A stretch of 64,000 bases of DNA, from positions 682,001 through 746,000 of the forward strand of contig NZ_JAODPB010000003.1 in NCBI RefSeq assembly GCF_025770735.1. The letters are read 5' to 3'. Every line of letters starts with the position of its first letter. Positions within the stretch are counted from its first letter, which is position 1. The notes below the pieces were generated by a model. That model worked only from the letters and a program-made list of their open reading frames with translations, made no database searches and was not told the origin of the DNA. The translations under genes were made by a program, and so were the position numbers. This DNA is from Shouchella tritolerans (lineage in GTDB: Bacteria > Bacillota > Bacilli > Bacillales > Bacillaceae_D). This document shows, in pieces, positions 51,584 to 60,277 of the stretch.

Positions 51584-53467
51584 ATGACAAAAATTAAAGC
51601 CGGCTTCAGGCGACTGACATTTTATTGGCTGGCTGTCGCGTTGCTAACGATTACAACGTACGTGCTTTACAAAGTCGCGTTTGCGATTCCTGCTGATAAC
51701 ATGATGCAAGAGTTTTTACTGCTCATTAATCCGATCAGTTCGTCTGTCCTGCTTTTAGGGATTGCCCTGTTATTTAAAAACAGGATGCGCAACATCATGG
51801 TCGTCGTCCTTTCGTTCGTCGGTTCACTCATTTTGTATGTCAATTTGCTGTTTTACCGGTTCTATACGGACTTCTTGACGCTTCCTGTGCTGCTGCAAAC
51901 CAACAATATGCAAGATTTATCAGGCAGTGTATTTGAGTTGATGAGCTTTTGGGACGTTTTCTTATTTACAAATGTTGCTGTACTTTGGATTTTGGTCGCA
52001 CGTAAAAAAGTGCCTGTAGTGGGACGTTTAAAAAGAGAACCTAGCTTAATTTTTGCTTTGGCGATCTTGTTATTTTTAGGGAATTTGTCCTTAGCGCAAA
52101 CAGAACGTCCACAACTGCTTACGCGCTCTTTTGACAGGGATATGATTGTTAAAAACATCGGCGTTTTTAACTTCCATATTTACGACGTCTTTTTGCAATC
52201 ACAATCGAGAGCACAGCGTGTATTAGCCGATAGTTCCGACATTGTCGAAGTGAAAAACTATACCCAGGCAAACCATAAAGAGCCAAATCCAGATTTATTT
52301 GGCGTAGCTGAAGGGAAAAACGTGTTTATGATTTCCCTTGAGTCGCTGCAAAGTTTTGTCATTGACAACGATGTTTATGGACAAGAAATTACACCGTTTT
52401 TAAACCAATTAAAAGAAGAAAGTTATTATTTTGAGAATTTTTATCACCAAACTGAACAAGGCAAAACATCAGATTCTGAGTTTATTGTTGCCAATTCGCT
52501 GTTTGCCCGTAGCAGTGGAGCTGTATTCTTTACCCATGCCCAAAACGACTACAATGCGTTGCCGGAAATTTTAGGTGAGAATGGCTACTACTCATCTGTC
52601 ATGCATGCCAATAACCGAACGTTTTGGAACCGTGATGTCATTTATGACACGCTCGGGTATGACCGCTTTTTTGATGTGGACTCTTATGAAGTAACGGAGG
52701 AAAATTCAGTTGGTTGGGGCTTAAAAGACAAGGAGTTTTTCGAACAGTCGATTGACTTGCTTAAGGAGCAGCCGCAGCCATTTTATACAAAATTCATTAC
52801 GTTGACAAACCATTTTCCATTTGAACTGGGCGAGGAAGACAAAATGATTGAGGAGTACGATTCGAACAGCGGCACGTTAAACCGTTACTTCCCAACTGTC
52901 CGTTATATGGATTATGCGGTTGAGCAGTTTTTTGAGGATATAAAAGAAGCCGGCCTTTATGAAGACAGCATCTTTATCCTTTATGGAGACCATTACGGAA
53001 TTTCTGACAACCATAACAGGGCAATGGCCATGTACCTCGACAAAGAGGAGATTACTCCATTTGATTCTGTCCAGCTTCAACGTGTCCCGCTGATCATTCA
53101 TATTCCGGGCCATGAAGGGGAAACATTTGACACAGTCGGCGGGCAAATCGATATTAAGCCAACGCTCATGCATTTGCTCGGTTTGTCGACCAAAGAGGAC
53201 ATCCAGTTTGGCAGCGACTTATTTTCTCCGGAACATGAGTCTTATGCGGTTTTGCGTAATGGCAATTTTATCACGGATGATCTTGTGTACGCCAATAACA
53301 CGTGCTATGACAAACATACAGGAGTAGAGACGGAAGACCCATCAAGCTGTGAAGAATTTATCCCACGTGCGCAATCAGACTTAGAGTACTCCGATAAAAT
53401 CATTTATGGTGACTTGCTGCGCTTTTTTGAGCCAGACAATGATTTGTTTGATCGCTCTGAAGAATAA
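51584..53467 (+). CDS. LTA synthase family protein (sulfatase fold)
   Basis: A 627-residue LtaS-like enzyme. Five membrane helices fill residues 1-165, and an extracellular sulfatase-type domain follows (about 210-600). KNVFMISLESLQSFVID supplies the first metal ligand (Glu), HQTEQGKTSDSEFIVANSLF contains the catalytic Thr, and FILYGDHYGISDNHN the Asp/His ligands. It polymerises glycerol phosphate from phosphatidylglycerol into lipoteichoic acid. The ATG at 51584 follows GAGAGGAGAG; the frame is open from 51545 without a better site. Which paralogue (LtaS, YfnI, YqgS, YvgJ) cannot be settled by eye. Confidence 0.92.
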   Translation: MTKIKAGFRRLTFYWLAVALLTITTYVLYKVAFAIPADNMMQEFLLLINPISSSVLLLGIALLFKNRMRNIMVVVLSFVGSLILYVNLLFYRFYTDFLTLPVLLQTNNMQDLSGSVFELMSFWDVFLFTNVAVLWILVARKKVPVVGRLKREPSLIFALAILLFLGNLSLAQTERPQLLTRSFDRDMIVKNIGVFNFHIYDVFLQSQSRAQRVLADSSDIVEVKNYTQANHKEPNPDLFGVAEGKNVFMISLESLQSFVIDNDVYGQEITPFLNQLKEESYYFENFYHQTEQGKTSDSEFIVANSLFARSSGAVFFTHAQNDYNALPEILGENGYYSSVMHANNRTFWNRDVIYDTLGYDRFFDVDSYEVTEENSVGWGLKDKEFFEQSIDLLKEQPQPFYTKFITLTNHFPFELGEEDKMIEEYDSNSGTLNRYFPTVRYMDYAVEQFFEDIKEAGLYEDSIFILYGDHYGISDNHNRAMAMYLDKEEITPFDSVQLQRVPLIIHIPGHEGETFDTVGGQIDIKPTLMHLLGLSTKEDIQFGSDLFSPEHESYAVLRNGNFITDDLVYANNTCYDKHTGVETEDPSSCEEFIPRAQSDLEYSDKIIYGDLLRFFEPDNDLFDRSEE

Positions 53468-53495
53468 AAAGCCGTCGCATATGCGACGGCTTTTT
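53466..53495. terminator. bidirectional terminator between the LTA synthase and yitT-type genes
   Basis: AAAAAGCCGTCGCAT / ATGCGACGGCTTTTT is a perfect 30-nt palindrome. It reaches the stop codons of both converging genes. Confidence 0.92.
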
Positions 53496-54102
53496 ATTTC
53501 GCCGACATGCTGCCATGGCCATTCACGCCGCCAAGAGCTGTAATAACAGTGGTAGCAAAGCCAGTACCAATGACGGCAATAGCCGATAAAATGATCTCAT
53601 CGTGTGTCACAATGGGAATGCCAGCTACGACTGCTCCTAAATCAAAACCGACAATTAAGACACCGACATTCCATTTTGTTTTAGCAGCAATCATCTGTGC
53701 CAACAAGTCAAAGCCCCCAGTGCTAATATCTAGGAGAAACATAATACCGGCGCCTACTCCGAGCATCAGGCCACCAATAATGGCGCTAGGAAGTGGAGGC
53801 AAAAGGGGAGTAGCCGGTATAAAAGCGGCAAAGTAATCGATCATTAAGGAAGAAACAATAACGCCTACCAGTGAGTTGTAAAAAAACGGCCTATAGTACA
53901 TCCAAGCAATAATGTAAATGGGAATACTGACCACAATGATGGTCATCCCAACTGGAAAGTCCCAGATGTAATGGGCGATCAATCCGACGCCAATAATGCC
54001 GCCGTCAAGCAAATGGTAGGAAACAAAAAATAAGTTAATTCCAAGGCTAATTAGCAAACAGCCTGCAAACAACACAATGACATAACGAAGTCCTTTTATC
54101 AC
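53494..54102 (-). CDS. YitT family membrane protein (short form)
   Basis: A 202-residue membrane protein with five to six hydrophobic segments, matching the YitT (DUF161) membrane domain: LLISLGINLFFVSYHLLDGGIIGVGLIAHYIW and DISTGGFDLLAQMIAAKTKWNVG. The C-terminal DUF2179 cytoplasmic domain of typical YitT proteins is absent, so it is the short form. GTG at 54102 with GGTGAGGGTG upstream is preferred to GTG at 54120. Transport function is inferred by annotation habit only. Confidence 0.8.
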   Translation of the reverse strand: MIKGLRYVIVLFAGCLLISLGINLFFVSYHLLDGGIIGVGLIAHYIWDFPVGMTIIVVSIPIYIIAWMYYRPFFYNSLVGVIVSSLMIDYFAAFIPATPLLPPLPSAIIGGLMLGVGAGIMFLLDISTGGFDLLAQMIAAKTKWNVGVLIVGFDLGAVVAGIPIVTHDEIILSAIAVIGTGFATTVITALGGVNGHGSMSAK

Positions 54103-54209
54103 CCTATCACCCTCACCCACTCAGTAGCCAAGCTTTCTTCCATCCTATGCGGACAAACGTATCGCTATGCCGGGTGATGTGTGATGAGCGTTTAAAGGCG
54201 CAAAGCCCC

Positions 54210-54971
54210 TTATAACTGAATCGTTCCCAATAAAATAATGGCAATAATCGCTACAAGCAACCATAACACTTTTTTCAGTTTCCGATTGCTATTAGCACGT
54301 TTCCAGCGCTGAGGATTAAACTGGATTTCATCGTCGTCAAAATAAGCACGGCGAACACGGCTGGTCGTTTGGAGGCTATAAAAAGGACGCGCCCCTTTTA
54401 GAAAGGAAGGTGCTAGTAGGAAGCCAAATAACAGTCCGAATAAGTGGGCGAAAATATTAATATGGGCACCGACAAAAGTCATGATCACAGAAATAACAAT
54501 GATCGGAATAATCGTTTGCCCCGATTGGCTATCCATTAAATCTTTACGGTAAAGGTACATAAACAAAAAGATGCCAAATAAGCCAAAGATGGAGCCTGAC
54601 GCACCGACATGGGTATAGCTTGGTGATTCCAAAAACAAAGTGGCCACGTTTGCCAAGACGCCTGAAATGAGATAAATGGTTGCGAATTTTATTTTTCCAA
54701 GCATCACTTCAAGTGCAGGAGCGAAAATGAGCAAAGCGAACATGTTTGAAAACAAATGGAACAGTCCGCCATGCAAAAAGATCGGCGTTACGAGGCGCCA
54801 GTACTCGCCAGCAAGAATCGCTGCATTCCATCCCATCCCAGAATAGTGAAGCCAGCTCCCGTAAGGTATAATGAGGAAAAGGAAATAGACGATCACATTG
54901 GCCGCTATAATGGTGGTGATGACAGGGTAGTTGCGAATATAGCTCGAAAAGGTTTCGTTGCGATAAAACAT
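54210..54971 (-). CDS. rhomboid family intramembrane serine protease
   Basis: A 253-residue protein with six to seven membrane segments. The catalytic Ser lies in THVGASGSIFGLFG and the His in HINIFAHLFGLLFGFLLAP; YWRLVTPIFLHGGLFHLFSNMFAL is the conserved L1-TM2 region. It cleaves membrane proteins within the bilayer. ATG at 54971 follows AAAAAGGGGGACTCCC; the frame open to 55094 has no comparable site. In B. subtilis the equivalent ydcA also lies next to acpS, here divergent. Confidence 0.93.
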   Translation of the reverse strand: MFYRNETFSSYIRNYPVITTIIAANVIVYFLFLIIPYGSWLHYSGMGWNAAILAGEYWRLVTPIFLHGGLFHLFSNMFALLIFAPALEVMLGKIKFATIYLISGVLANVATLFLESPSYTHVGASGSIFGLFGIFLFMYLYRKDLMDSQSGQTIIPIIVISVIMTFVGAHINIFAHLFGLLFGFLLAPSFLKGARPFYSLQTTSRVRRAYFDDDEIQFNPQRWKRANSNRKLKKVLWLLVAIIAIILLGTIQL

Positions 54972-55094
54972 GGGAGTCCCCCTTTTTAGGTAATTAGCAG
55001 TATAAGGCGTTTGGCCATCATGAATTAGTCTCATTATAGCAGCTTGCGCCTTGTGCCGCATAACCGGACAGAATGATAAACAGGTGGTGTGCAA

Positions 55095-55448
55095 ATGATT
55101 GTCGGCATTGGCATTGATTTGATTGAACTAAAACGAATTGAGGCTGTTTTTGTGAGACAGCCTCGTTTCCCGGCACGGGTGTTGACTTCCTATGAACAAG
55201 AGCAAATGGCACAGCTGGCGCTGAACCGCCAAATCGAATATTTGGCTGGCCGCTTTGCTGCAAAGGAAGCTTTTGCGAAAGCGAAAGGGACTGGAATTGG
55301 CGCCGGCCTTTCTTGGCATGATATTGAAATCCGCACTGAAGGCAGTGGGAAGCCGTATATTGTGGTGACCGACGACGGCGCCCGTGTCCATCTTTCCATT
55401 ACACACTCAAAAGATTACGCTGCTGCACAAGTCGTCATTGAAACATAA
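55095..55448 (+). CDS. acpS: holo-[acyl-carrier-protein] synthase
   Basis: A 117-residue AcpS that transfers 4'-phosphopantetheine from CoA to acyl carrier protein. Signature motifs: IVGIGIDLIELKRIE (Asp for Mg2+ binding) and RFAAKEAFAKAKGTGIG (Glu and Lys), with HLSITHSKDYAAAQVV at the end. ATG at 55095 follows AGGTGGTG. The gene order acpS-ydcC-alr is that of B. subtilis. Confidence 0.96.
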   Translation: MIVGIGIDLIELKRIEAVFVRQPRFPARVLTSYEQEQMAQLALNRQIEYLAGRFAAKEAFAKAKGTGIGAGLSWHDIEIRTEGSGKPYIVVTDDGARVHLSITHSKDYAAAQVVIET

Positions 55449-55567
55449 AAATGCTACTTGTCAATACTCGTCTGCATATTGACGCCATTCGGCTCATATA
55501 GTTTACAGCAACAGGGCAATGGACTCGCCGTCCATGCCTAAAGTGAGCCGAAGGGGTGAAGGTAGGC

Positions 55568-56590
55568 ATGAAGAAGACGAAATCATGGCTGGCCATGGTT
55601 GCTGTCCTAATGGTAGTCGTATTGGCAGCATGTGGAGAGAAATCGCAAGAGGATGTTTTAAATGACGTAGAAGAGGCTCTAGAAAATACGGAGAGCTACA
55701 AATCAAAAGCGACGATGGTACTGGAAACCGGCCAAGAACCGCAGACGTATGATGTAGAAGTGTGGCAAAAAGATAACGCTTATTACAAAGTTGATTTAAA
55801 AAATGCGAAAAACGAACAAAGCCAAATCATTTTAAAAAATGATGACGGCGTGTTTGTTTTGACGCCAGCGCTAAACAAAACATTCCGTTTCCAAAGCGAT
55901 TGGCCAAAAACGAGCAGTCAAGCTTATCTATATGAATCGCTTTTAAAGGATATTAGCCTTGACGCTGATGTCATGTTTTCACAAGACGAAAACCATTATG
56001 TCTTTAAAACAGCGACAACGTATCAAAACAAAAACTTAAACAGCCAAGAAATTCGGTTGAATAAAAAAGATTTAGCGCCTGTTTCCGTAAAGATTATGGA
56101 TGCTGACAACAATGTGTTAGTGGACTTGACGTTTACTGAATTCGAGAAAAATCCAGAGCTGTCGAATGAGGACTTTAATACAGAAAAAACAATGGATGGC
56201 GCGCAAATGTCCGAACCGACAATGGCTACTCCTGAAGAAGAGGAGGAAATTTCGATTCGCTACCCGATGTTTATCCCGGATGGAGTCGACAGTGAGCCTA
56301 AATTGGAGACTGTCGAAACAGGCGAGCGCACAGCTTATGTGCAACAGTATTCTGGCGATAAACCTTTCACACTGATACAAGAGAAGAGCACGATCGTCCC
56401 AGCGACAACAGCGCCTTTAAATTTAGTGAAGGGAGATCCAGTTGACCTTGGTTTTACGATTGGAATCCAATCGGCTGACCGCATTATGTGGTCCCATGAG
56501 GGCATCGACTACTCCCTGATTTCAGAGAGCTTATCAGAAGAAGAGATGGCTGATGTTGCCCGCTCTGTTTACGCCACGACCGAAAAGTAA
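55568..56590 (+). CDS. ydcC: YdcC/LolA-like sporulation-associated lipoprotein
   Basis: A 340-residue lipoprotein: signal peptide ending VLAAC (Cys near 22), then a LolA-like beta-rich domain (about 30-200; ALENTESYKSKATMVLETG, YDVEVWQKDNAYYKVDLKN), an acidic linker (PEEEEEISIRYP) and a C-terminal DUF4367-like region. Position between acpS and alr identifies it as the YdcC orthologue, membrane-associated and sporulation-linked in B. subtilis. ATG at 55568 has AAGGTAGG upstream. A repeat element and a terminator follow. Confidence 0.88.
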   Translation: MKKTKSWLAMVAVLMVVVLAACGEKSQEDVLNDVEEALENTESYKSKATMVLETGQEPQTYDVEVWQKDNAYYKVDLKNAKNEQSQIILKNDDGVFVLTPALNKTFRFQSDWPKTSSQAYLYESLLKDISLDADVMFSQDENHYVFKTATTYQNKNLNSQEIRLNKKDLAPVSVKIMDADNNVLVDLTFTEFEKNPELSNEDFNTEKTMDGAQMSEPTMATPEEEEEISIRYPMFIPDGVDSEPKLETVETGERTAYVQQYSGDKPFTLIQEKSTIVPATTAPLNLVKGDPVDLGFTIGIQSADRIMWSHEGIDYSLISESLSEEEMADVARSVYATTEK

Positions 56591-56729
56591 CTGAGAGAAG
56601 ACGCTTGTCAGCCGAGGCGCGAAACCGAGTAAAGATGGGAAAAGACGTGTGAGCAACAAGTTTCTTGCCTATGAAAAAGCATGTGAACGAGGAAAGCATC
56701 GAAGGGTGCGAGCGTTTGTCTACAGTCTG
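56591..56729 (-). repeat. intergenic repeat element, copy C
   Basis: On the minus strand it reads CAGACTGTAGACAAACGCT...GGCTGACAAGCGTC, so its first 20 bases equal those of copy B exactly. It starts immediately after the ydcC stop codon and ends at the ydcC terminator, separating the gene from its terminator. Its distal inverted repeat is more degraded (ACTGAGAGAAGACGCTTG). Confidence 0.72.
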
Positions 56730-56730
56730 A

Positions 56731-56757
56731 AGCCGCGAGGGAACTCGTGGCTTTTTT
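56731..56757 (+). terminator. terminator downstream of ydcC and repeat copy C
   Basis: AGCCGCGAG / CTCGTGGCT stem (one mismatch), GGAA loop and TTTTTT tail. Confidence 0.82.
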
Positions 56758-56858
56758 AGCATATGCAAAGGAACGGTGTTGCCAAAGAACACCGTTCGAC
56801 AATTTTCCAATGAGCTTTTATACTAGGATAAGAACTTAACTGTCCTGGAGGTAATTAG

Positions 56859-58091
56859 ATGGATCGAACGGCACTCCCTTTCTTTAGGGATACATGGGTT
56901 GAGGTTGATTTGGATGCTATTTCAAGCAATGTTTCGTCGCTAGCGCGCTTTTATAGCGGCCAAGGCCGCGATGTCGCCATTATGGCAGTGGTGAAAGCGA
57001 ACGGCTATGGCCACGGGGCTATAGCCGTTGCTAAGGAGGCGCTTGCTGCCGGAGCGACCTTTCTTGGCGTGGCTTTATTAGACGAAGCATTGGAACTTAG
57101 AAAGGCAGGCATTCAGGCGCCAATCCTTGTCCTTGGCAAAACACGCCCAGAAAATGCAGAGCTTGCCCGCTCTGAGGGGATCTCGGTGACTGTATTTGAG
57201 CAGGAATGGCTAGAAAAGGCTACACGTTTTCTGGCAAAAACATTAAACGATCCGCTCCGTATCCATGTCAAAATGGACACGGGCATGGGCCGCCTAGGCC
57301 AACAAACGGTTGAAAAAACGATCGCCGTTGTTTGTGCTGCACAAAAAATAGGTGTTGTTGAAGGGCTGTTTACCCATTTTGCCACTGCCGACGAGCTCGA
57401 TCATGCGTATTACCGAAAACAACAAGAACGATTTGCAGCATGTGTCGACAAATTGGAAGAAGCAAAGGTGTCGATTCCGTTCATTCACACTGGCAATAGC
57501 GCAGCGAGCATGCGCTATCCAGGCGATATGTACAATATGGTGCGTTTTGGCATTTCCATGTATGGACTTACCCCTTCATTAGAAATAAAACAAGCGCTGC
57601 CATTTAAGCTCGTTCCAGCCTTATCGCTAAAAACAAAAACAGTTTTCACAAAGCTTATTCAAAAAGGGGACGCCGTCAGTTACGGAGCTACTTATCAAGC
57701 AGAAGCACCAACATGGATTGCGACATTGCCAATCGGCTATGCCGATGGCTGGGCAAGGCAAAACAGCACGAAAGGCGGGTATGCACTTGTCAATGGGCAA
57801 AAAGCGCGCTTTGCAGGGAGAATTTGTATGGACCAATGCATGATTGAACTTCCTGAGCCAGTGCCAAATGGAACGACTGTTACTCTTGTAGGCAAAGACG
57901 CCCAAGAACAAATTGAGCTTGATGACGTCGCGAAGCGGCTTGATACGATTAATTATGAAGCTGCCTGTATGCTCAATCCTCGCTTGCCCCGTGTTTACGT
58001 GAAAAACGGCAAATATCAATCTGTGCAAATAGAATCAAGGGTTATGCATAAAATAGAAGAGCAAGGGAAAAATGACCAACAGAATGGATAA
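56859..58091 (+). CDS. alr: alanine racemase
   Basis: A 410-residue PLP enzyme interconverting L- and D-alanine for peptidoglycan. The PLP-binding Lys lies in MAVVKANGYGHGA (about residue 46). KMDTGMGRLG carries the carbamylated-Lys-type segment, and the C-terminal domain has VSYGATYQAE with the catalytic Tyr and AGRICMDQCMIELP. Slightly longer than B. subtilis Alr (389 aa), the extra residues being a Gln/Asn-rich C-terminal tail. ATG at 56859 follows CTGGAGG. Confidence 0.96.
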   Translation: MDRTALPFFRDTWVEVDLDAISSNVSSLARFYSGQGRDVAIMAVVKANGYGHGAIAVAKEALAAGATFLGVALLDEALELRKAGIQAPILVLGKTRPENAELARSEGISVTVFEQEWLEKATRFLAKTLNDPLRIHVKMDTGMGRLGQQTVEKTIAVVCAAQKIGVVEGLFTHFATADELDHAYYRKQQERFAACVDKLEEAKVSIPFIHTGNSAASMRYPGDMYNMVRFGISMYGLTPSLEIKQALPFKLVPALSLKTKTVFTKLIQKGDAVSYGATYQAEAPTWIATLPIGYADGWARQNSTKGGYALVNGQKARFAGRICMDQCMIELPEPVPNGTTVTLVGKDAQEQIELDDVAKRLDTINYEAACMLNPRLPRVYVKNGKYQSVQIESRVMHKIEEQGKNDQQNG

Positions 58092-58242
58092 TGGCTAAAT
58101 AGCAAAGCAAGATTTTGAAAAAGAGCTTTGCAAAGAGCGATTGGCAATGCTATGATAAATGATGTATAACTTGCGGCGAATGGTCGGACGTAGAAATGAA
58201 TTGCCTAAATAGGCCTTACACTGATTAAATGAGGTGGATGCT

Positions 58243-58434
58243 GTGCTTGAGCAGGAAAAGTGGGACAACGAAGAAAACAGCAATAAGCGTGCAAAACTAA
58301 AAGCTGAAATTCGTGAGTCAATGCAACAAGGCTATATGGAGATGGCGAAAATTAATCTTACAATTGCATCAGAAGCCTTTCTTGCTGAGGAGGAAGCGAA
58401 TCATACGCTGACGCGTCTCGTTAGTGGGGTGTAG
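58243..58434 (+). CDS. ndoAI: EndoAI/MazE-type antitoxin, N-terminally truncated
   Basis: Only 63 codons from GTG 58243 (GAGGTGG upstream), against about 93 in B. subtilis EndoAI. The C-terminal toxin-binding part is well conserved ([24 protein letters not shown]...LVSGV). The ribbon-helix-helix part is not: [12 protein letters not shown] looks like its first helix, but the preceding beta-strand is missing, with in-frame stops TGA (58222) and TAG (58210), and about 12 residues between it and IRESM seem deleted. The protein may still bind and silence EndoA but should not dimerise or bind DNA normally. Alternatively it is a decaying gene or a sequence error. Confidence 0.7.
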   Translation: MLEQEKWDNEENSNKRAKLKAEIRESMQQGYMEMAKINLTIASEAFLAEEEANHTLTRLVSGV

Positions 58435-58438
58435 CGAT

Positions 58439-58789
58439 GTGATAGTCAAACGCGGCGATGTGTATTTTGCAGATCTCTCCCCCGTGGTCGGTTCAGAACA
58501 AGGTGGGGTCAGGCCTGTACTCATCATACAAAATAATATCGGTAACCGATTTAGCCCGACAGTGATCGTAGCAGCCATTACAGCCCAAATCCAAAAAGCA
58601 AAACTCCCAACACACGTGGAAATCAATGCAAGCAAATATGGGTTCGACCGAGATTCGGTCATTCTTCTTGAGCAAGTACGCACCATTGACAAACAGCGAC
58701 TGACAGATAAAATTACCCATCTTGACGAGAAAATGATGCGGTCTGTTGACAAGGCACTCACGATCAGTTTGGGATTAATTGATTTTTAA
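58439..58789 (+). CDS. ndoA: EndoA/MazF mRNA interferase toxin
   Basis: A 116-residue MazF-family endoribonuclease, the same length as B. subtilis EndoA, which cuts RNA at UACAU. All usual motifs are intact: [31 protein letters not shown] (with the catalytic Arg), [21 protein letters not shown] (catalytic Thr) and [22 protein letters not shown] at 58439 has GGGGTG upstream; the frame opening at 58424 lies inside the antitoxin gene. It sits 4 bp after the antitoxin stop and is therefore translated with it. Confidence 0.93.
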   Translation: MIVKRGDVYFADLSPVVGSEQGGVRPVLIIQNNIGNRFSPTVIVAAITAQIQKAKLPTHVEINASKYGFDRDSVILLEQVRTIDKQRLTDKITHLDEKMMRSVDKALTISLGLIDF

Positions 58790-58807
58790 CCATTTGAGTA
58801 TAAAAAA

Positions 58808-58856
58808 GAGGATGGCAACCATCTCATTGGTGTGCATCACGAATCTTTTTTTATGC
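58808..58856 (+). terminator. probable terminator region of ndoA
   Basis: GAGGATGG-CAA-CCATCTC stem with one bulge, followed 24 bases later by TTTTTTT. The distance makes it a weak or composite terminator. Confidence 0.4.
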
Positions 58857-58860
58857 AATA

Positions 58861-58936
58861 CCCTGTACATGGTAGTGACCCTAAAAGGTTAGATTTTTAA
58901 CTCTAACTTGGGGGCAGCACTCGTACAGGGTTTTTT
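58861..58936 (+). ncRNA. structured element with terminator tail between ndoA and rsbRA (unassigned)
   Basis: CCCTGTAC (58861-58868) pairs with GTACAGGG (58923-58930), then TTTTTT. Inside, AGTG/CACT, CCC/GGG and AGGTTAGA/TCTAACTT can pair in nested order, giving a rod of stacked helices about 70 nt long. It does not match a riboswitch class I know. It could be a small RNA, a leader-type attenuator or just a large terminator; no clear promoter was seen upstream. Confidence 0.45.
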
Positions 58937-59017
58937 ATTTGCCATTTATAAGTACGATTCCTTAAAATGTGGAATTGTTAAACACGGAGAAAAACGATCG
59001 CTGAACACGATTAATCT

Positions 59018-59046
59018 TTGCATGCGATGTCGACTCGTGAAATAAT
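59018..59046 (+). promoter_or_regulatory. SigA-type promoter of the rsbRA-rsbX operon
   Basis: TTGCAT (59018-59023), 17-bp spacer, AATAAT (59041-59046), 37 bp before the rsbRA start. Confidence 0.5.
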
Positions 59047-59082
59047 AGCAATAAGAGAAATACAGGGTGAAAGGGGAAGGCT

Positions 59083-59901
59083 ATGCAATCGTTTATTGCT
59101 TCTTATCTATTAAAAAATCGAGCAAAACTTATCGAAGAATGGGGAAAAGAATGGGTTAAGCTTCGTTCAGATAGCGATTTGCAAATGCTACCTGACGAGG
59201 CGTTTGAACATACGAACAAAAAACTTATGGAATTGGTGCTGTCTACGGCTGAAGGACATAAAGACAGTTATTACACGGAATTAAAGGAGCAAGTCGACCG
59301 TTTTATTCAAAATGGCGGTTCACTTATCTTATTTTCAAAATCGATGCATTTGTTTAGGAAAGTATGCCAAAGGTTGGTTTTAGCGTCTGATTTAAGAGAA
59401 AGTCAGGCTGTGGAAATGTTAGCTGAATTAAATGAATGGATCGATGAACGGACGGATCGAATTGTAAACGACTATGCAGGGAATTGGGAACGTACGATCG
59501 AAATGCAGAAGCTTTCGCTGTTAGAATTGTCCGCTCCGCTGATTCCTGTTTTTGAAGGGATCACCGTGATGCCACTAATCGGAACGATTGACACAGCGAG
59601 GGCAAAATTGATTATGGAAAATTTGCTTGAAGGTGTGATTGAACACCGGTCAAAAGTTGTTTTGATTGATATTACAGGTGTCCCGGTTGTCGATACAATG
59701 GTTGCCCAGCATATCATTGAAGCTTCCGAAGCTGTCCGTTTAATTGGAGCGAAGGCTGTATTAGTAGGCATTCGCCCTGAAATTGCCCAGACAATTGTCA
59801 ACTTGGGCATTGACCTGGCTAGATTTCCAACGCAGAGTACGCTTCGCAAAGGGGTTGTGTTGGCTTTAGAAATGACAGGAAAGAAAGTAGTAGATTTATG
59901 A
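59083..59901 (+). CDS. rsbRA: RsbRA stressosome protein
   Basis: A 272-residue stressosome subunit. The N-terminal ~140 residues form a non-heme-globin-like helical sensor domain ([17 protein letters not shown]...); the C-terminal STAS domain (about 155-270) has [19 protein letters not shown] with the Thr phosphorylated by RsbT and [16 protein letters not shown]. It acts with RsbS to hold RsbT until stress. ATG at 59083 follows GGTGAAAGGGGAAGG. First gene of the sigB operon. Confidence 0.94.
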   Translation: MQSFIASYLLKNRAKLIEEWGKEWVKLRSDSDLQMLPDEAFEHTNKKLMELVLSTAEGHKDSYYTELKEQVDRFIQNGGSLILFSKSMHLFRKVCQRLVLASDLRESQAVEMLAELNEWIDERTDRIVNDYAGNWERTIEMQKLSLLELSAPLIPVFEGITVMPLIGTIDTARAKLIMENLLEGVIEHRSKVVLIDITGVPVVDTMVAQHIIEASEAVRLIGAKAVLVGIRPEIAQTIVNLGIDLARFPTQSTLRKGVVLALEMTGKKVVDL

Positions 59902-59918
59902 TGGGAGGGGGAAATGCA

Positions 59919-60275
59919 ATGAGGATTCCGATTCTCAAGCTCAATCAATATTTGTTAATTAGCATCCAAATTGAGTTAGATGATCAAACAGCCCTCCAAT
60001 TCCAGGAGGATCTGCTTAAAAAAATCCACGAAGAAGGTTCAAAGGGAGTCGTTATCGATTTGACAAGTGTCGATATGATTGACTCGTTCATTGCCAAAGT
60101 GCTTGGCGATGTTGTCGACATGTCCAATTTGATGGGGGCTCGTGTCGTATTGACCGGCATTCGTCCTGCTGTCGCGATTACATTAATTGATATGGGAATC
60201 AAATTAGAAGGTGTTTCAACCGCGTTAGATCTTGAACAGGGACTCGCAAGCTTGCAACAGGAATTGGAGGGTTAG
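59919..60275 (+). CDS. rsbS: RsbS anti-sigma-factor antagonist
   Basis: A 118-residue single STAS-domain protein. [17 protein letters not shown] carries the conserved phosphorylatable Ser, and [16 protein letters not shown] matches RsbS. It is the inhibitory stressosome scaffold that sequesters RsbT. ATG at 59919 has GGGAGGGGG upstream; the frame from 59898 would start before that site and overlap rsbRA. Confidence 0.94.
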   Translation: MRIPILKLNQYLLISIQIELDDQTALQFQEDLLKKIHEEGSKGVVIDLTSVDMIDSFIAKVLGDVVDMSNLMGARVVLTGIRPAVAITLIDMGIKLEGVSTALDLEQGLASLQQELEG

Positions 60276-60277
60276 AG

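Noticed and set aside
56484-56810. 108-codon minus-strand frame across the end of ydcC and the repeat
   Set aside because: It spans the ydcC 3' end, the repeat element and its terminator, with no Shine-Dalgarno or conserved motif.
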